DNA from: Novosphingobium pentaromativorans US6-1
Lineage (GTDB): Bacteria > Pseudomonadota > Alphaproteobacteria > Sphingomonadales > Sphingomonadaceae
Direction: 5' to 3'
DNA: 64,000 bases
Assembly: GCF_000767465.1 (NCBI RefSeq)
Contig: NZ_CP009291.1
Span: forward strand, 682,001-746,000
Below are positions 23,952 through 33,459 of the stretch, in pieces (position 1 is the stretch's first letter; every line of letters starts with the position of its first letter). The translations under genes were made by a program, and so were the position numbers. The notes below the pieces were generated by a model. The model made no database searches. It worked only from the letters and a program-made list of their open reading frames with translations, and had not been told where the DNA came from.

Positions 23952-25508
23952 ATGAAGCGCGATGTTTTCCGAACTCTGAAAGAGGATGAAAACGGCGCGG
24001 TTGCGGCGACATATGCCCTTGCCCTCATGGGATTGATTGCGGTCGCGGGGGTCGGGTTCGACTACGCCCGCTTGTCGACGATGGACAGCGAGTTGCAGAA
24101 CGGTGCCGACCAGGCGGCCCTTGCAGGGGCATCGCAACTGGACGGCAAGACCGGTGCCTGTTCGCGCGCTGCAACTGCGGCCATCTCGCTCGTCACCAAC
24201 ACGACCCTGCTGGCCAGCACCGATCATTCGATTTCCATTCCGTCGGAAACGGCCTGCGATGCGACCGGAAGCGTCCGGTTCTGGCAGAACAAGGACGCCA
24301 CGACTGCTGCGACCAGCGACGCGAATGCACATTTCATCGAAGTCGATGTCGCCGTCCGCACCGTCGACTATGCCCTGACACCGGTGACGGGGCTGCTGAG
24401 CGGCTCTTTGAACGCCAGCGCCATGGCCGGGCTGGGATCTTCGATCTGCAAGGTTCCACCCGTCTTCATGTGCAATCCGGCGGAAACGACCGATCCGACC
24501 TTCACCGTGTCTAATTATGTCGGCAAGGGAATGCGCCTGATCGCCAACGACGGCGGCGGCAATTACGGGCCGGGCAATTTCGGTTATCTTCAGACAAACG
24601 CCGGTAACGGCGCGCAGGCAACGGCACAGACCCTCGGACGCGTCGATATTCCCGGAGATTGCGTGGGAGTCGATAGTGTCACCACCAAGCCCGGCGAACA
24701 GGTCAGCGTGCTCGACGCCCTGAACACGCGTTTCGACATCTACGACAATGGCCTCAATCAGGCTTGCGGTAACGGAAATGGCCTGTGCCCACCATCGGCT
24801 AACAGCCGCAAGGACCTGATGCACAAGGGCGGGGCCGGCAATTGCGGGATCGCCAATGGCGGCGGCAATGGCTGGGTGGAAGCGCCGCATCCTTACCGGC
24901 CAACCTCTGCCACGACGCCTATGAGCGATACTGAGATCGCGAACACATCGCCGATGGGCTATCCGCGCGACATGTGTCACGCGGTCAGCCTCACCGGTTC
25001 GTGCAGCGGCGGTACGATCGGCGACGGGAATTGGGACCGCAACGCCTATTTCAAGACCAATTCGCAGAATTACGCATCAACATTCAGCATTTCGGGAGCT
25101 TTCGGCACCTCAACGCCGACGCGCTATCAGGTCTATAAGTACGAAGCCGACAATGCGGCAAGCCGGTTGCAGAACCAGAGCGATGGTTCCATCGTTTCGC
25201 GGCCGCAGCCTTATTGCCAGCCGCCCGGAGTGCCGGTGAATGGGGCCGCGCCAGATCGCCGTGTCATTTCGGTGGCCGTGATCAATTGTCAGGCGGAAGG
25301 GGTGACAGGTTCTACTTCGGGCGTCCATGTCCAGTCTTGGGTCGATGTGTTTCTCGTCGAACCCTCGGCCGCGCGCGGAACGGGTGCATCGAAGTATACC
25401 GAGAAGAGCGACGTCTACGTTGAAATCGTGCGGGCGACGCAGCTCGGCGGGGGAGGGAGCACGGCGGCGCAGCAGATCCGCCGCGACGTTCCCTATCTGG
25501 TGAAGTGA
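23952..25508 (+). CDS. TadG-like pilus assembly protein
   Basis: 518 residues. The N-terminus has the TadE/TadG-type anchor: DENGAVAATYALALMGLIAV followed by GVGFDYARLSTMDSELQNGADQAALAGA, which matches the TadG N-terminal domain. The rest is a Cys- and Gly-rich extracytoplasmic region (ACSRAATAA, SICKVPPVFMCNPAE, NQACGNGNGLCPP, GAGNCGIANGGG) without a von Willebrand domain that I can see. It is likely a periplasmic minor pilin or assembly factor anchored in the inner membrane. It lies directly before two TadE-like genes, as in many tad loci. Confidence 0.85.
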   Translation: MKRDVFRTLKEDENGAVAATYALALMGLIAVAGVGFDYARLSTMDSELQNGADQAALAGASQLDGKTGACSRAATAAISLVTNTTLLASTDHSISIPSETACDATGSVRFWQNKDATTAATSDANAHFIEVDVAVRTVDYALTPVTGLLSGSLNASAMAGLGSSICKVPPVFMCNPAETTDPTFTVSNYVGKGMRLIANDGGGNYGPGNFGYLQTNAGNGAQATAQTLGRVDIPGDCVGVDSVTTKPGEQVSVLDALNTRFDIYDNGLNQACGNGNGLCPPSANSRKDLMHKGGAGNCGIANGGGNGWVEAPHPYRPTSATTPMSDTEIANTSPMGYPRDMCHAVSLTGSCSGGTIGDGNWDRNAYFKTNSQNYASTFSISGAFGTSTPTRYQVYKYEADNAASRLQNQSDGSIVSRPQPYCQPPGVPVNGAAPDRRVISVAVINCQAEGVTGSTSGVHVQSWVDVFLVEPSAARGTGASKYTEKSDVYVEIVRATQLGGGGSTAAQQIRRDVPYLVK

Positions 25509-25510
25509 CG

Positions 25511-25996
25511 ATGCCCGGTTTTCATGCCATCATGCGGAACCAATCCGGTGCGGCAGCAGCCGAGATGGCTTTGATCCTGCCCTTGGTCCTGCTCCTGATC
25601 TTCGGAACATTCGAGGGCGCATACTACATCATGTGCGAACATCGCGTGGTGAAGGGTGTGCGTGACGCCGCCCGTTACGCCGGGCGCCTGCCATTCAGCG
25701 AGTACGATTGCGGAGGGACTTTCGGCGGCGATGCCACTGCGGTGAAGAATTTGGCCCGGACCGGACAGATATCAGGAGGCACTGCGGCCGTTTATGGCTG
25801 GGCGAATGCGGACGTCTCGATAGCCGTTTCTTGCTCAACCAGTCAGCAGGGCATCTATTCCAGCGTGGGCGGAAACGCACCGAAAGTGACGGTCAGCGCC
25901 GATGTCGCCTATCCTTCCCTGTTCGGGACGCTTGGACTGGCGACCACAGGTTGGAGGCTCAAGGCTTCCGCTCAAAGTCCGGTGATGGGCCTATGA
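25511..25996 (+). CDS. TadE-family pseudopilin-like protein
   Basis: 161 residues from ATG 25511 (a GTG six bases earlier is also possible). The N-terminus carries the TadE motif: QSGAAAAEMALILPLVLLLI, a basic leader followed by a hydrophobic helix with Glu near its start, then TFEGAYYIMCEHRVVKGVRD. TadE-like proteins are processed by the prepilin peptidase and needed for Flp pilus biogenesis. It is followed with an ATGA overlap by a second TadE-like gene. Confidence 0.88.
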   Translation: MPGFHAIMRNQSGAAAAEMALILPLVLLLIFGTFEGAYYIMCEHRVVKGVRDAARYAGRLPFSEYDCGGTFGGDATAVKNLARTGQISGGTAAVYGWANADVSIAVSCSTSQQGIYSSVGGNAPKVTVSADVAYPSLFGTLGLATTGWRLKASAQSPVMGL

Positions 25997-26613
25997 CGCG
26001 TCTTTTCGATCTTGTCCGGAATGAAAACGGTGCCAGCGCAGCGGAGTTCGCGCTCGTCCTTCCCATCCTGTTGATTGCCCTGATCGGCACAATCGATGTC
26101 GGGCTCTATGCCTGGAACATCAATCAGGCGGAAAAGGCGACACAGACCGGCGCCCGCTGGGCCGTGGCAACGGACATGGTCGCAAGTGGCCTCAAGACCT
26201 ACAGCTTCGCTGTCTCAGGCGGTGTGCCCCAAGGGACCGTCGTCGATCAGACGGCTTTCCCTGGCGTGACCTGCCAGAGCAACGGCACGACGGCTTCGTG
26301 CACTTGCGCCAGTGGCGGTACTTGCAGTTTTCCGCTTACGGCCGACAATGCGGCTTTCACGCGGCTTGTCACGCGCATGGCGCAGATCGACGGCGACATC
26401 ACGGCGAGCAATGTCGTGGTCACTTACGCCTGGTCGGGTCTGGGCTTCTCGGGCGATCCCAACGGCCCCGACGTTGCGCCGCTGACAACCGTCAGCCTGC
26501 GCAACATGACATACACGCCGCTGACCACGCTGCTGTTCCAGGTTTCCGTTCCTCTGCCATCATTCGCGTATGCGCTGACCATGGAAGATGGCAGCGGCAC
26601 TGTGTCCAATTAG
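25993..26613 (+). CDS. Second TadE/TadF-family pseudopilin-like protein
   Basis: 206 residues. The ATG at 25993 overlaps the preceding stop. The N-terminus NENGASAAEFALVLPILLIA is again the TadE motif with Glu at position 5 after the processing-like Gly, then GTIDVGLYAWNINQAEKATQ. The mature part has several Cys (TCQSNGTTASCTCASGG). It is probably the TadF counterpart, a minor pseudopilin pairing with the previous TadE. Together with the TadG-like protein it forms a set of three anchored envelope proteins in this locus. Confidence 0.87.
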   Translation: MTRLFDLVRNENGASAAEFALVLPILLIALIGTIDVGLYAWNINQAEKATQTGARWAVATDMVASGLKTYSFAVSGGVPQGTVVDQTAFPGVTCQSNGTTASCTCASGGTCSFPLTADNAAFTRLVTRMAQIDGDITASNVVVTYAWSGLGFSGDPNGPDVAPLTTVSLRNMTYTPLTTLLFQVSVPLPSFAYALTMEDGSGTVSN

Positions 26614-26622
26614 GTGACTTCA

Positions 26623-27822
26623 ATGGGAATTCATGAACAACTCGCCCAATCGATAAGGGAAGGCACATTGAAGAGCGACACCGACATCCTCGTCATTGCC
26701 AGCGGACCGTACATCTCCGCTTTCGATGCCGCGGTCGGGGGCAGGTTTCCGGCAGGCGTGCGGGCGCACGAGCTCTCATTGGCCGAGCAGGTGCCTGAAG
26801 CGATCATTGGCGATGCCACCCAGATCGTCGTCGAGGTCGATCCTCGCGATGCAGGGGCGATGCGGCGGCTTTCGGCGCTTCGTAATGACTATCCACACAT
26901 CCCTCTGATCGCCGCGATCGGCGATGCCAGCGTTTCGCTTGTTCGCACACTGGTGCGCCAGGGCGTGAGCGATGTTGTTGCGCTTCCGCTTGAACCCGAT
27001 GAACTGATGCAGGTCGTGCTTGAAGCGTCGGTCCGGCGCGATACGCAGCCCAGGCCTGCACAGAAGCTGGCGCCGCTGGTAGCCGTGGCACGTTCCATCG
27101 GCGGCTGCGGCGCGACCTCGATTGCAACGCACCTTGCCGCGGATCTTGCCGAACACGCCGGCGACGCGGGCGCGGTGATCGTCGATCTCGACCTGCAGTT
27201 CGGCAACGTGGGCATCTACCTTGGCGTGAATGCCCGCGGGACACTCAACGACCTTCTCGAAGCAGGAGACCGCCTGGACGACGATCTGCTGACTTCGACC
27301 ATCGGTGAAGCGACGGAGGGGCTCTCCGTCATTACCGCGCCGGAGGCGATCCTGCCGCTGGAATCGGTCGATATCGACCAGTTGCTGCGCGTGATCCATT
27401 TGCTGCGTCAACGCTTCGGCTATGTCGTTCTGGACCTTCCGGCCAACTGGACGAACTGGACCTTGTCCGCGGCACTGGCTGCCAATTCGATCATTTTGGT
27501 GTGCGAACTTTCGATCGCCAGCTTGCGCCAGGCGCGCCGCCGTCTTGAGCTGTTCAGTTCGGTCGGGATCGAGAGTTCTGCCGTCGAGATCGTCGTAAAC
27601 CGGGTCGAGAACCGTCTGTTCAAGACCATTGACCTCGACGATGTCTCTCGCACTTTGAACCACCGTGTGCTGGGCAAGGTCTCGCTGGAAGCGCCGCTTG
27701 TCAGCACGTCGCAGGACCAGGGCATGCTCACGAACGCGGTGCACCGCAAAAGCAAGTTCATGGCCGACGTTCGCAAGCTCAGCCAGTTGTTGAGGGACAG
27801 CAGTCTCAAGAGGGAGGACTGA
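26623..27822 (+). CDS. cpaE: Flp pilus localisation/assembly ATPase-like protein CpaE/TadZ
   Basis: 399 residues; ATG at 26623 has AGGTGA upstream. An N-terminal receiver-like domain (about 20-135) is followed by a MinD/ParA-like domain. The Walker A position reads SIGGCGATS (about 158-166): both lysines of the deviant Walker A (KGGxGKT) are missing. Other MinD-like features are kept: VIVDLDLQFGNVGIYLG, YVVLDLP and VNRVENR. TadZ/CpaE proteins place the pilus machine in the cell, and atypical Walker A boxes are known in this family, so it may bind nucleotide weakly or not at all. It sits directly before cpaF. Confidence 0.92.
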   Translation: MGIHEQLAQSIREGTLKSDTDILVIASGPYISAFDAAVGGRFPAGVRAHELSLAEQVPEAIIGDATQIVVEVDPRDAGAMRRLSALRNDYPHIPLIAAIGDASVSLVRTLVRQGVSDVVALPLEPDELMQVVLEASVRRDTQPRPAQKLAPLVAVARSIGGCGATSIATHLAADLAEHAGDAGAVIVDLDLQFGNVGIYLGVNARGTLNDLLEAGDRLDDDLLTSTIGEATEGLSVITAPEAILPLESVDIDQLLRVIHLLRQRFGYVVLDLPANWTNWTLSAALAANSIILVCELSIASLRQARRRLELFSSVGIESSAVEIVVNRVENRLFKTIDLDDVSRTLNHRVLGKVSLEAPLVSTSQDQGMLTNAVHRKSKFMADVRKLSQLLRDSSLKRED

Positions 27823-27824
27823 TC

Positions 27825-29213
27825 ATGTGGCAGCTTCGCAGAACGCCCGAACTCCAGGATCCGCCAGTTGCGACGCCGAAGTTGTCGCTCGACAAGCTGA
27901 CGCCTGCGCCTCTTTTCGAACCGGAGCAGCGGGCAGCATCGCGCCAGCTCGACCTCAAGATCGAGATCCACCGCCAGTTGCTCGACCAGATTAACCTCGC
28001 GGCGCTCGACAAGATGTCGCGCGAGACGATTGCCAACGAGATTTCGGTCATCGTCGCCGAGATCCTCGAGCAGCGGAGCGAAATGCTGAACCGCGCCGAG
28101 CGCCTGACCCTGTGCGAGGAGGTTCTCGACGAGCTCCTCGGCCTCGGGCCTCTCGAGCCGCTGCTCAAGGACGAGACGGTCAACGATATTCTTGTGAACG
28201 GCCCGGATTCGGTCTTCGTCGAACGCTTCGGCGTCCTTGAGAAAGTCACCACGCGCTTTCAGGACGGGCGCCATCTGCTCAGGATCATCCAGAAGATCGT
28301 CAGCGCGGTCGGTCGCCGTATCGACGAGTCTTCGCCCTTCGTCGACGCTCGCCTGCAGGACGGTTCGCGCGTCAATGCGATTGTTCCGCCGCTGGCCATC
28401 GATGGCGCGCTGCTTTCGATCCGCAAGTTCTCCAAGAAGCCGATCAGCATGGAGCGCATGGTCGAGATCGGCAGTATCGTCCCGCAGGTCGCTGAAGTGA
28501 TGCGCGGCATCGTGCTCGGACGGCGCAACATCATCATTTCCGGCGGCACCGGCTCGGGCAAGACGACGATGCTCAATGCGTTGTCCTCCTTCATCGACGA
28601 GCGTGAACGCATCGTTACCATCGAAGACTCGGCGGAACTTCAACTCCAGCAGGAGCACGTTGCCCGCCTCGAAACGCGGCCGGCCAACATCGAAGGGAAG
28701 GGCGAGGTCACGCAGCGCGAGCTCGTCAAGAACGCCCTGCGCATGCGTCCCGACCGCATCATCCTTGGCGAATGCCGTGCCGGTGAGGCCTTCGACATGC
28801 TGCAGGCGATGAACACTGGCCACGACGGGTCGATGACGACGATCCATGCCAATACTCCGCGCGACGCACTCTCTCGTATCGAGCAGATGGTCGGCATGAG
28901 CGGCATCGACATTTCCTCCCGCTCGATCCGCGGACAGATCGCGGCGGCCATCAACGTCGTGATCCAGATCGGACGCCTTTCGGACGGCAAGCGCAAGCTG
29001 CTCTCGCTCAGCGAGATCACCGGCATGGAAGGCGACACGATCACCATGCAGGAGATCTTCCGCTTCAAGATGACCGGGCGCGACGACGCCGGCAATGTCA
29101 TGGGGCATTTCGAGGCGACTGGCATTCGGCCCAAGTTCGCAGGCCAACTTGCCGAACAGGGCATTCATCTCGATCCAGAACTGTTTCGCCACGCTGCCGG
29201 GTTCGACGCGTAA
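27825..29213 (+). CDS. cpaF: Flp pilus assembly ATPase CpaF/TadA
   Basis: 462 residues, ATG at 27825 after GGAGG. The secretion ATPase (GspE/VirB11) family is clear: [24 protein letters not shown]-equivalent [19 protein letters not shown], Walker [12 protein letters not shown] (about 239-249), the Asp box [15 protein letters not shown], Walker B-like [19 protein letters not shown] and the His box [14 protein letters not shown]. It is a cytoplasmic hexameric ATPase that powers polymerisation and perhaps retraction of the Flp pilus together with the membrane proteins TadB and TadC. The stop overlaps tadB (TAATG). Confidence 0.96.
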   Translation: MWQLRRTPELQDPPVATPKLSLDKLTPAPLFEPEQRAASRQLDLKIEIHRQLLDQINLAALDKMSRETIANEISVIVAEILEQRSEMLNRAERLTLCEEVLDELLGLGPLEPLLKDETVNDILVNGPDSVFVERFGVLEKVTTRFQDGRHLLRIIQKIVSAVGRRIDESSPFVDARLQDGSRVNAIVPPLAIDGALLSIRKFSKKPISMERMVEIGSIVPQVAEVMRGIVLGRRNIIISGGTGSGKTTMLNALSSFIDERERIVTIEDSAELQLQQEHVARLETRPANIEGKGEVTQRELVKNALRMRPDRIILGECRAGEAFDMLQAMNTGHDGSMTTIHANTPRDALSRIEQMVGMSGIDISSRSIRGQIAAAINVVIQIGRLSDGKRKLLSLSEITGMEGDTITMQEIFRFKMTGRDDAGNVMGHFEATGIRPKFAGQLAEQGIHLDPELFRHAAGFDA

Positions 29214-30214
29214 TGACGGGCCTGTTCGTCAGACTTTTCGTCCTGATCGCGGCATTTGTCGCCGTCTTCCTAATTTCGCAGACATTCCTGCGCTTCTTCT
29301 GGGATCGGCGCTCGGAGCGCAGCGGCATCAACGAACGTCTGCGAATGCTGCGGGCCGGCCTTTCGCGTGAAACGGTAGCCTACAACCTGCTGAAGAATGC
29401 GCCGCCGCACCTCTCCGCCCATGCCGGTTGGATTGAACGCAAGTACGTCAACTTCATCCGCATGGTGATGATGGCGGCCATACGGACCGATGCGAAGCAG
29501 ATCCTGCTGCGCATGGTCATCGCCTTCTTCGCGTCTCTGGGCCTGTTGCTGCTGGTCCTTTTCGTATTGCGCATCACAATCACGCTGGGCGTCGTTCAGT
29601 TGGTGGTGGTCTTGTGCCTGGGCGCGACGATTGCGCTGCCGATCCTCCTGATCAGCCGCAAGGCCGAACAGCGCCGCAAGCGCATGGAAGAGCAGTTCCC
29701 TGTGGCCCTGGACATTTTCTCCCGTTCGCTGCGATCGGGCCATCCGATTGCCTCGGCGGTCGGCATCATCACCGAGGAAATGCCCGATCCCGTAGGCACC
29801 GAATTCGGCCTCGTCTCCGACGAAGTGGCCTATGGCGCAGAGCTCAACGATGCCTTCGCCGCCATGGCTGAGCGCTGGGACCTGGAAGACATTCGCATGT
29901 TCGTTGTGTGCGTCTCGGTGCAAAGCGAGACGGGCGGCAACCTGGCGGAAATTCTCGATAACCTTTCGAAGGTGATCCGCGAGCGCGCAGCGCTCTATCT
30001 CAAGGTGCGGGCCCTCAGTTCGGAAGGGCGCATGACCGGCTGGATGCTAACCGTCCTGCCCGTATTCACCCTGCTCAGCATGTTCCTGGTCAACCCGAAG
30101 TTCTATCTGGACGTGGCCCAGGACCCCATTTTTGTCGTCGGTTTTCCCGCGCTCTTCGTGCTCTATTGCGTAGGCGTTTATGCCATTCGGCGCCTGACGG
30201 ACCTGAAGGTGTAA
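29213..30214 (+). CDS. tadB: Flp pilus assembly inner membrane protein TadB
   Basis: 333 residues. Hydrophobic segments are at about 3-20 (LFVRLFVLIAAFVAVFLISQ), 95-145 (FFASLGLLLLVLFVLRITI, LGVVQLVVVLCLGATIALPI) and the C-terminus (MLTVLPVFTLLSMFLV, VGFPALFVLYCVGVYAI). The T2SS protein F domain lies between (EEQFPVALDIFSRSLRSGHP, VQSETGGNLAEILDNLS). It forms part of the inner membrane platform for pilus assembly with TadC. Start overlaps cpaF; tadC follows after one base. Confidence 0.93.
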   Translation: MTGLFVRLFVLIAAFVAVFLISQTFLRFFWDRRSERSGINERLRMLRAGLSRETVAYNLLKNAPPHLSAHAGWIERKYVNFIRMVMMAAIRTDAKQILLRMVIAFFASLGLLLLVLFVLRITITLGVVQLVVVLCLGATIALPILLISRKAEQRRKRMEEQFPVALDIFSRSLRSGHPIASAVGIITEEMPDPVGTEFGLVSDEVAYGAELNDAFAAMAERWDLEDIRMFVVCVSVQSETGGNLAEILDNLSKVIRERAALYLKVRALSSEGRMTGWMLTVLPVFTLLSMFLVNPKFYLDVAQDPIFVVGFPALFVLYCVGVYAIRRLTDLKV

Positions 30215-30215
30215 T

Positions 30216-31187
30216 ATGGTCGAGTTTGTCGCCAACAACGCTCTTATCCGCAACTTCCTGTTGCTGCTGATCTTCGCGCTCGTGGTCGGTGTGACGCTGG
30301 CCGTCATGCTTGCCACTTCCAAGCGCTCGCGCGTGCGTACGAAGCTGGAAGTGATCGGGAGCGAGAGTATCAGTTCGCAATCGGCGTCCAGCCTGCGCCG
30401 TTCCAGCGAGGATGCGTGGTCGCGCCTGGTCGCCCGGATCGAAAAGGCCGGACTCGACCTAGGCGATACCAAGTCCGACGCCCTGACTGAACAGATGCAG
30501 GCGGCAGGCTTCGAATCTCCAGCCGCTGCGCGCGTCTATACGCTGGTGCGCCTGGTCCTGGTCGTCGTCCTGCCGACTGCGATGATCGGTTTGCTGCTTC
30601 TTGCGGGCAGTGACGTAAGTTACATGAAGCTCTATTTTATCGGCGCATTCAGTGCCGTGATGGGGCTCTACGTTCCCAACATCTATGTGCGGGCGCGCGC
30701 CGCCTCGCGCCGCCGTGAAGTCCTCAACGGCTTTCCCGATGCTCTCGACCTTATGTTGGTCTGCGTCGAGGCGGGGCTGGGGCTAGAGGCAGCGTTCGAC
30801 CGGGTAGGGCGCGAGATGGTCAACTCGCATCCGCTGGTCTCGCGCCTGCTGGTGACCACGACGCTGCAACTGAGGGCCGGCGCCACGCGTGAATCCGCGC
30901 TGCGCAATATGGCTGCCATGGCGCGCATCGATGAGATCGCCTCTTTCGCGACTCTGCTGATCCAGTCCGACAAGCTGGGGACCAGCATAGCGATGACCCT
31001 GCGGGTCTATGCCTCGGAAATGCGCGAGAAGCGCCGGATGCGCGCAGAAGAAAAGGCGCACCGCATTCCGGTCCTGATTTCCATTCCATTGGTGGCCTGC
31101 ATGCTGCCGACGATGATCGGCACGCTGATGCTGCCTGCGGCCATCCGGGTCGTGCGAATTCTCCTTCCGACAATGACAGGGGGCTGA
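30216..31187 (+). CDS. tadC: Flp pilus assembly inner membrane protein TadC
   Basis: 323 residues, ATG at 30216 with AAGGTG upstream. Membrane segments: about 10-28 (FLLLLIFALVVGVTLAVML), 105-150 (LVLVVVLPTAMIGLLLLAG, LYFIGAFSAVMGLYV) and the C-terminus (VLISIPLVACMLPTMIGTL). The T2SS F domain includes FPDALDLMLVCVEAGLGLE and LLIQSDKLGTSIAMTLRVYA. TadC pairs with TadB in the inner membrane platform that CpaF acts on. Confidence 0.93.
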   Translation: MVEFVANNALIRNFLLLLIFALVVGVTLAVMLATSKRSRVRTKLEVIGSESISSQSASSLRRSSEDAWSRLVARIEKAGLDLGDTKSDALTEQMQAAGFESPAAARVYTLVRLVLVVVLPTAMIGLLLLAGSDVSYMKLYFIGAFSAVMGLYVPNIYVRARAASRRREVLNGFPDALDLMLVCVEAGLGLEAAFDRVGREMVNSHPLVSRLLVTTTLQLRAGATRESALRNMAAMARIDEIASFATLLIQSDKLGTSIAMTLRVYASEMREKRRMRAEEKAHRIPVLISIPLVACMLPTMIGTLMLPAAIRVVRILLPTMTGG

Positions 31188-31188
31188 C

Positions 31189-32046
31189 ATGTTGAGCAAG
31201 ACAGGAACGCGCATCGCTTGCGTCGTACTGATGGCGATGTCGTTGAGCGGGTGCGGGCGGGCGCTCGAATTCTTCGGACTTCGCCACGAAGCAAAGCCGG
31301 AAGTTCAGGTGCGCACCGCAGATGCCGACAGTGCTGCCGCGGCAGTGGCCGAAGGACGCGCGCATCTGGCTGCAGGCCGGACGGGCCAGGCTATCGAGCA
31401 GTTCCAGAAGGCGCTTGCAGCTGGCGACCAGATCGGTCCCGCAGCCAACGGTATGGGCGTCGCCTATGTGCGGCTAGGCCAGTTCGAGCAGGCGCACCGC
31501 TTCTTTTCCGAAGCGCTTGCCGTCGAGCCGAAGAATGCGATGTACCAGGCCAACATGGCGCGCCTGATGCGCTCGACCCTGTTGGCCGAAAGGCACGAAG
31601 CGGACTTTGCTGCGCAAGTCGCGGCTCGCACGTTGACGGGAGCGCACGACATCCAGTCGCAGGAAGCGAGGCCTGAGGTCGCCGCAGCCGAAGAGCCTGC
31701 ACGGCAGACGGCACCCTCGACAAGCGGGGCTACGCTCCAGCGCATTTCGCGCGGCGAAGTTATGATCCGGTCGGTCCAGCCCGAGAGCCAGGCGGGACGC
31801 GGTTCCTTGCCGGTCGTGGGCGTGCGCGGGGGCAAGCTCGACACGTTCAGGCCGGCCGTGCGCATCGAATTCTCCGATGATGGCCGCAAGCAGGACAACG
31901 CTAAGGACAACACTAAAGACAAGGTCGAGGGCGGCAAGGCGGACGCTTCTGGCGGGGCAACCGACGCAGATCCGCCCAAGACCGCCAGGGCCGATAAGGC
32001 CGGATTCAAGCCGCTCGTGCGGATCGATTTTCCGACTTCGCGCTGA
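31189..32046 (+). CDS. tadD: TadD-like TPR lipoprotein
   Basis: 285 residues. A lipoprotein signal ends at LSGC (VVLMAMSLSGCGRA). Residues about 48-115 contain tetratricopeptide repeats (AEGRAHLAAGRTGQAIEQFQ, AANGMGVAYVRLGQFEQAHR, FSEALAVEPKNAMYQANMAR). The C-terminal half is charged and low in complexity (DNAKDNTKDKVEGGKADASG). TadD is the outer membrane lipoprotein that helps the secretin assemble. The gene has the usual place after tadC. Confidence 0.88.
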   Translation: MLSKTGTRIACVVLMAMSLSGCGRALEFFGLRHEAKPEVQVRTADADSAAAAVAEGRAHLAAGRTGQAIEQFQKALAAGDQIGPAANGMGVAYVRLGQFEQAHRFFSEALAVEPKNAMYQANMARLMRSTLLAERHEADFAAQVAARTLTGAHDIQSQEARPEVAAAEEPARQTAPSTSGATLQRISRGEVMIRSVQPESQAGRGSLPVVGVRGGKLDTFRPAVRIEFSDDGRKQDNAKDNTKDKVEGGKADASGGATDADPPKTARADKAGFKPLVRIDFPTSR

Positions 32047-32068
32047 CGCTCGCAGGGTAGCCGATTAG

Positions 32069-32539
32069 ATGAATGTCATTTTCTGGGCGGAACTGTTGGT
32101 GCTGGTTCCCGCCTGTTTCTATGCGAGCTGGTCCGACACAGTACAGCGGCGCATCCCGAACTGGCTTTGCCTCTTGACGGCTGGGGCCGGCCTTGCCCTT
32201 GCCGCTTATGAAGCCGGATTGGGCGGCGTGGGTAGCCACGGCCTGCATCTGGGGGTTGCGCTGGCGGTAGGCATGGTCCTGTTCCGCTTCGGCATGATCG
32301 GTGGCGGGGATGCCAAGTTCTATGCCGGTTGCGCCGGCTGGTTCGCGTGGTCGCAGGCATCGCGCCTGCTTCTGTCGGTTTCGATCGCAGGCCTTGTCCT
32401 CTTCCTCGTCTGGTTCACCGTTCGCCGGATCATGCGCAAGCCGATCGGCGGGCGTGGCTCGGACGACAATTTCGACAAGCTGCCATATGGCATCGCCATA
32501 GCTGCAGGCGCGCTCATCACCGCAGCTTCCGCATTCTGA
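32069..32539 (+). CDS. cpaA: Prepilin peptidase CpaA/TadV
   Basis: 156 residues. ATG at 32069 follows a GCAGGG site. The type IV prepilin peptidase (A24) pattern is present: Asp23 in ASWSDTVQRRIPNWL and Asp81 in GMIGGGDAKFYAG, the two catalytic aspartates. Four to five hydrophobic segments fill the rest (FWAELLVLVPACFYA, LLTAGAGLALAAYEA, LLLSVSIAGLVLFLVW, GIAIAAGALITAASAF). It cleaves the leader of the Flp pilin and of the TadE-like proteins. It is the last gene of the locus and converges on the M23 peptidase gene. Confidence 0.94.
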   Translation: MNVIFWAELLVLVPACFYASWSDTVQRRIPNWLCLLTAGAGLALAAYEAGLGGVGSHGLHLGVALAVGMVLFRFGMIGGGDAKFYAGCAGWFAWSQASRLLLSVSIAGLVLFLVWFTVRRIMRKPIGGRGSDDNFDKLPYGIAIAAGALITAASAF

Positions 32540-32552
32540 GGCGGAGACGGGG

Positions 32553-33350
32553 TTACTTGTGCAAGCTGGAAGAAGGATCGATCGGACGCCCGTCCTTGCG
32601 CACTTCGTAGTGCAGGTGGGGGCCGGTAGACCGACCGGTCGAGCCGACGAAACCGATGACGTCGCCCGGTTTGATCGCTTGGCCCGAGCTGACGTTCAGG
32701 CGGGAGAGGTGGCCATAGAGCGTCTCCACCCCTTTGCCGTGGTTGATGCGGACCGCTAGACCGTAGCCGCCCTGCCATCCTGCCGACATGATGACACCCG
32801 CCGAAGTGGCATGCACCGGTTCACCCATGGCCGCTGCAAGGTCAACGCCGGTATGCATGCGCACCTGGTTGAGCAGGGGATGCATGCGCAGGCCGAAGCC
32901 GCTCGACAGCCTGCTTGAGCGCAGCGGCATGCCTTGGGGCGCACCGCCCGATCCAGTGCCCGGTGGCGGCGTCAGCAGGCGTACCGTGTCCCGGAATCGA
33001 CCGCTGGAAGACATGATGACCGATCGGCTCTGATCGAGCGAAGCGGAAGACGAAAGATAGCGAACCGGTTCCTGCCCGCTGAGATCGACGGCGCGGCCGA
33101 CGGTGATGCGTGCAGGCGGAGCTTGAGCAGCGGCGACCGGGGCAGGGTGGGGCGACGTGACGCAGGCGGCGCGGTCGCTGACGATGGCTCCGGCGGTCAG
33201 GCAACTTCCCGCGGTCCCGGTGTCGACCACGGCCATGCGATTGACGCCGTCCTCACCGGCCATTGCCGGTGCGGATTGGGCCATGACCAGAGCGACCGCG
33301 CCGAGCATCGCTGGGCGGATCGTCTTCTTGCTCTGGCATTCAAGGATCAT
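32553..33350 (-). CDS. Periplasmic M23 (LytM) family metallopeptidase
   Basis: 265 residues, ATG at 33350 with GGGGGAAG upstream. Signal peptide at about 1-31 (ending APAMAGE). The LytM domain covers about 145-262: SSGFGLRMHPLLNQVRMHTG with zinc ligands His166 and Asp170, then LYGHLSRLNV (His214) and TGPHLHYEVRKDGRPIDP (His245, His247). All zinc and catalytic positions are kept, so it should be an active peptidoglycan endopeptidase. The linker (about 35-140) is Ala/Ser/Pro-rich with no coiled coil. It lies alone between the tad locus and the ggt gene. Confidence 0.93.
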   Translation of the reverse strand: MILECQSKKTIRPAMLGAVALVMAQSAPAMAGEDGVNRMAVVDTGTAGSCLTAGAIVSDRAACVTSPHPAPVAAAQAPPARITVGRAVDLSGQEPVRYLSSSASLDQSRSVIMSSSGRFRDTVRLLTPPPGTGSGGAPQGMPLRSSRLSSGFGLRMHPLLNQVRMHTGVDLAAAMGEPVHATSAGVIMSAGWQGGYGLAVRINHGKGVETLYGHLSRLNVSSGQAIKPGDVIGFVGSTGRSTGPHLHYEVRKDGRPIDPSSSLHK

Positions 33351-33459
33351 GGCACTTCCCCCGTAGCCGTAAACTAAAGGAAAAGCGCCGGTCTGTTAAC
33401 TCAAATTGACGCTGCGTCTCGAACTGGAACGCGGGGATTTGGAGGTATGAAGACCTGCC

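Noticed and set aside
27420..29192. A 590-codon minus-strand frame opposite cpaE and cpaF
   Set aside because: cpaF is unambiguous on the plus strand; the antisense product has no motif.
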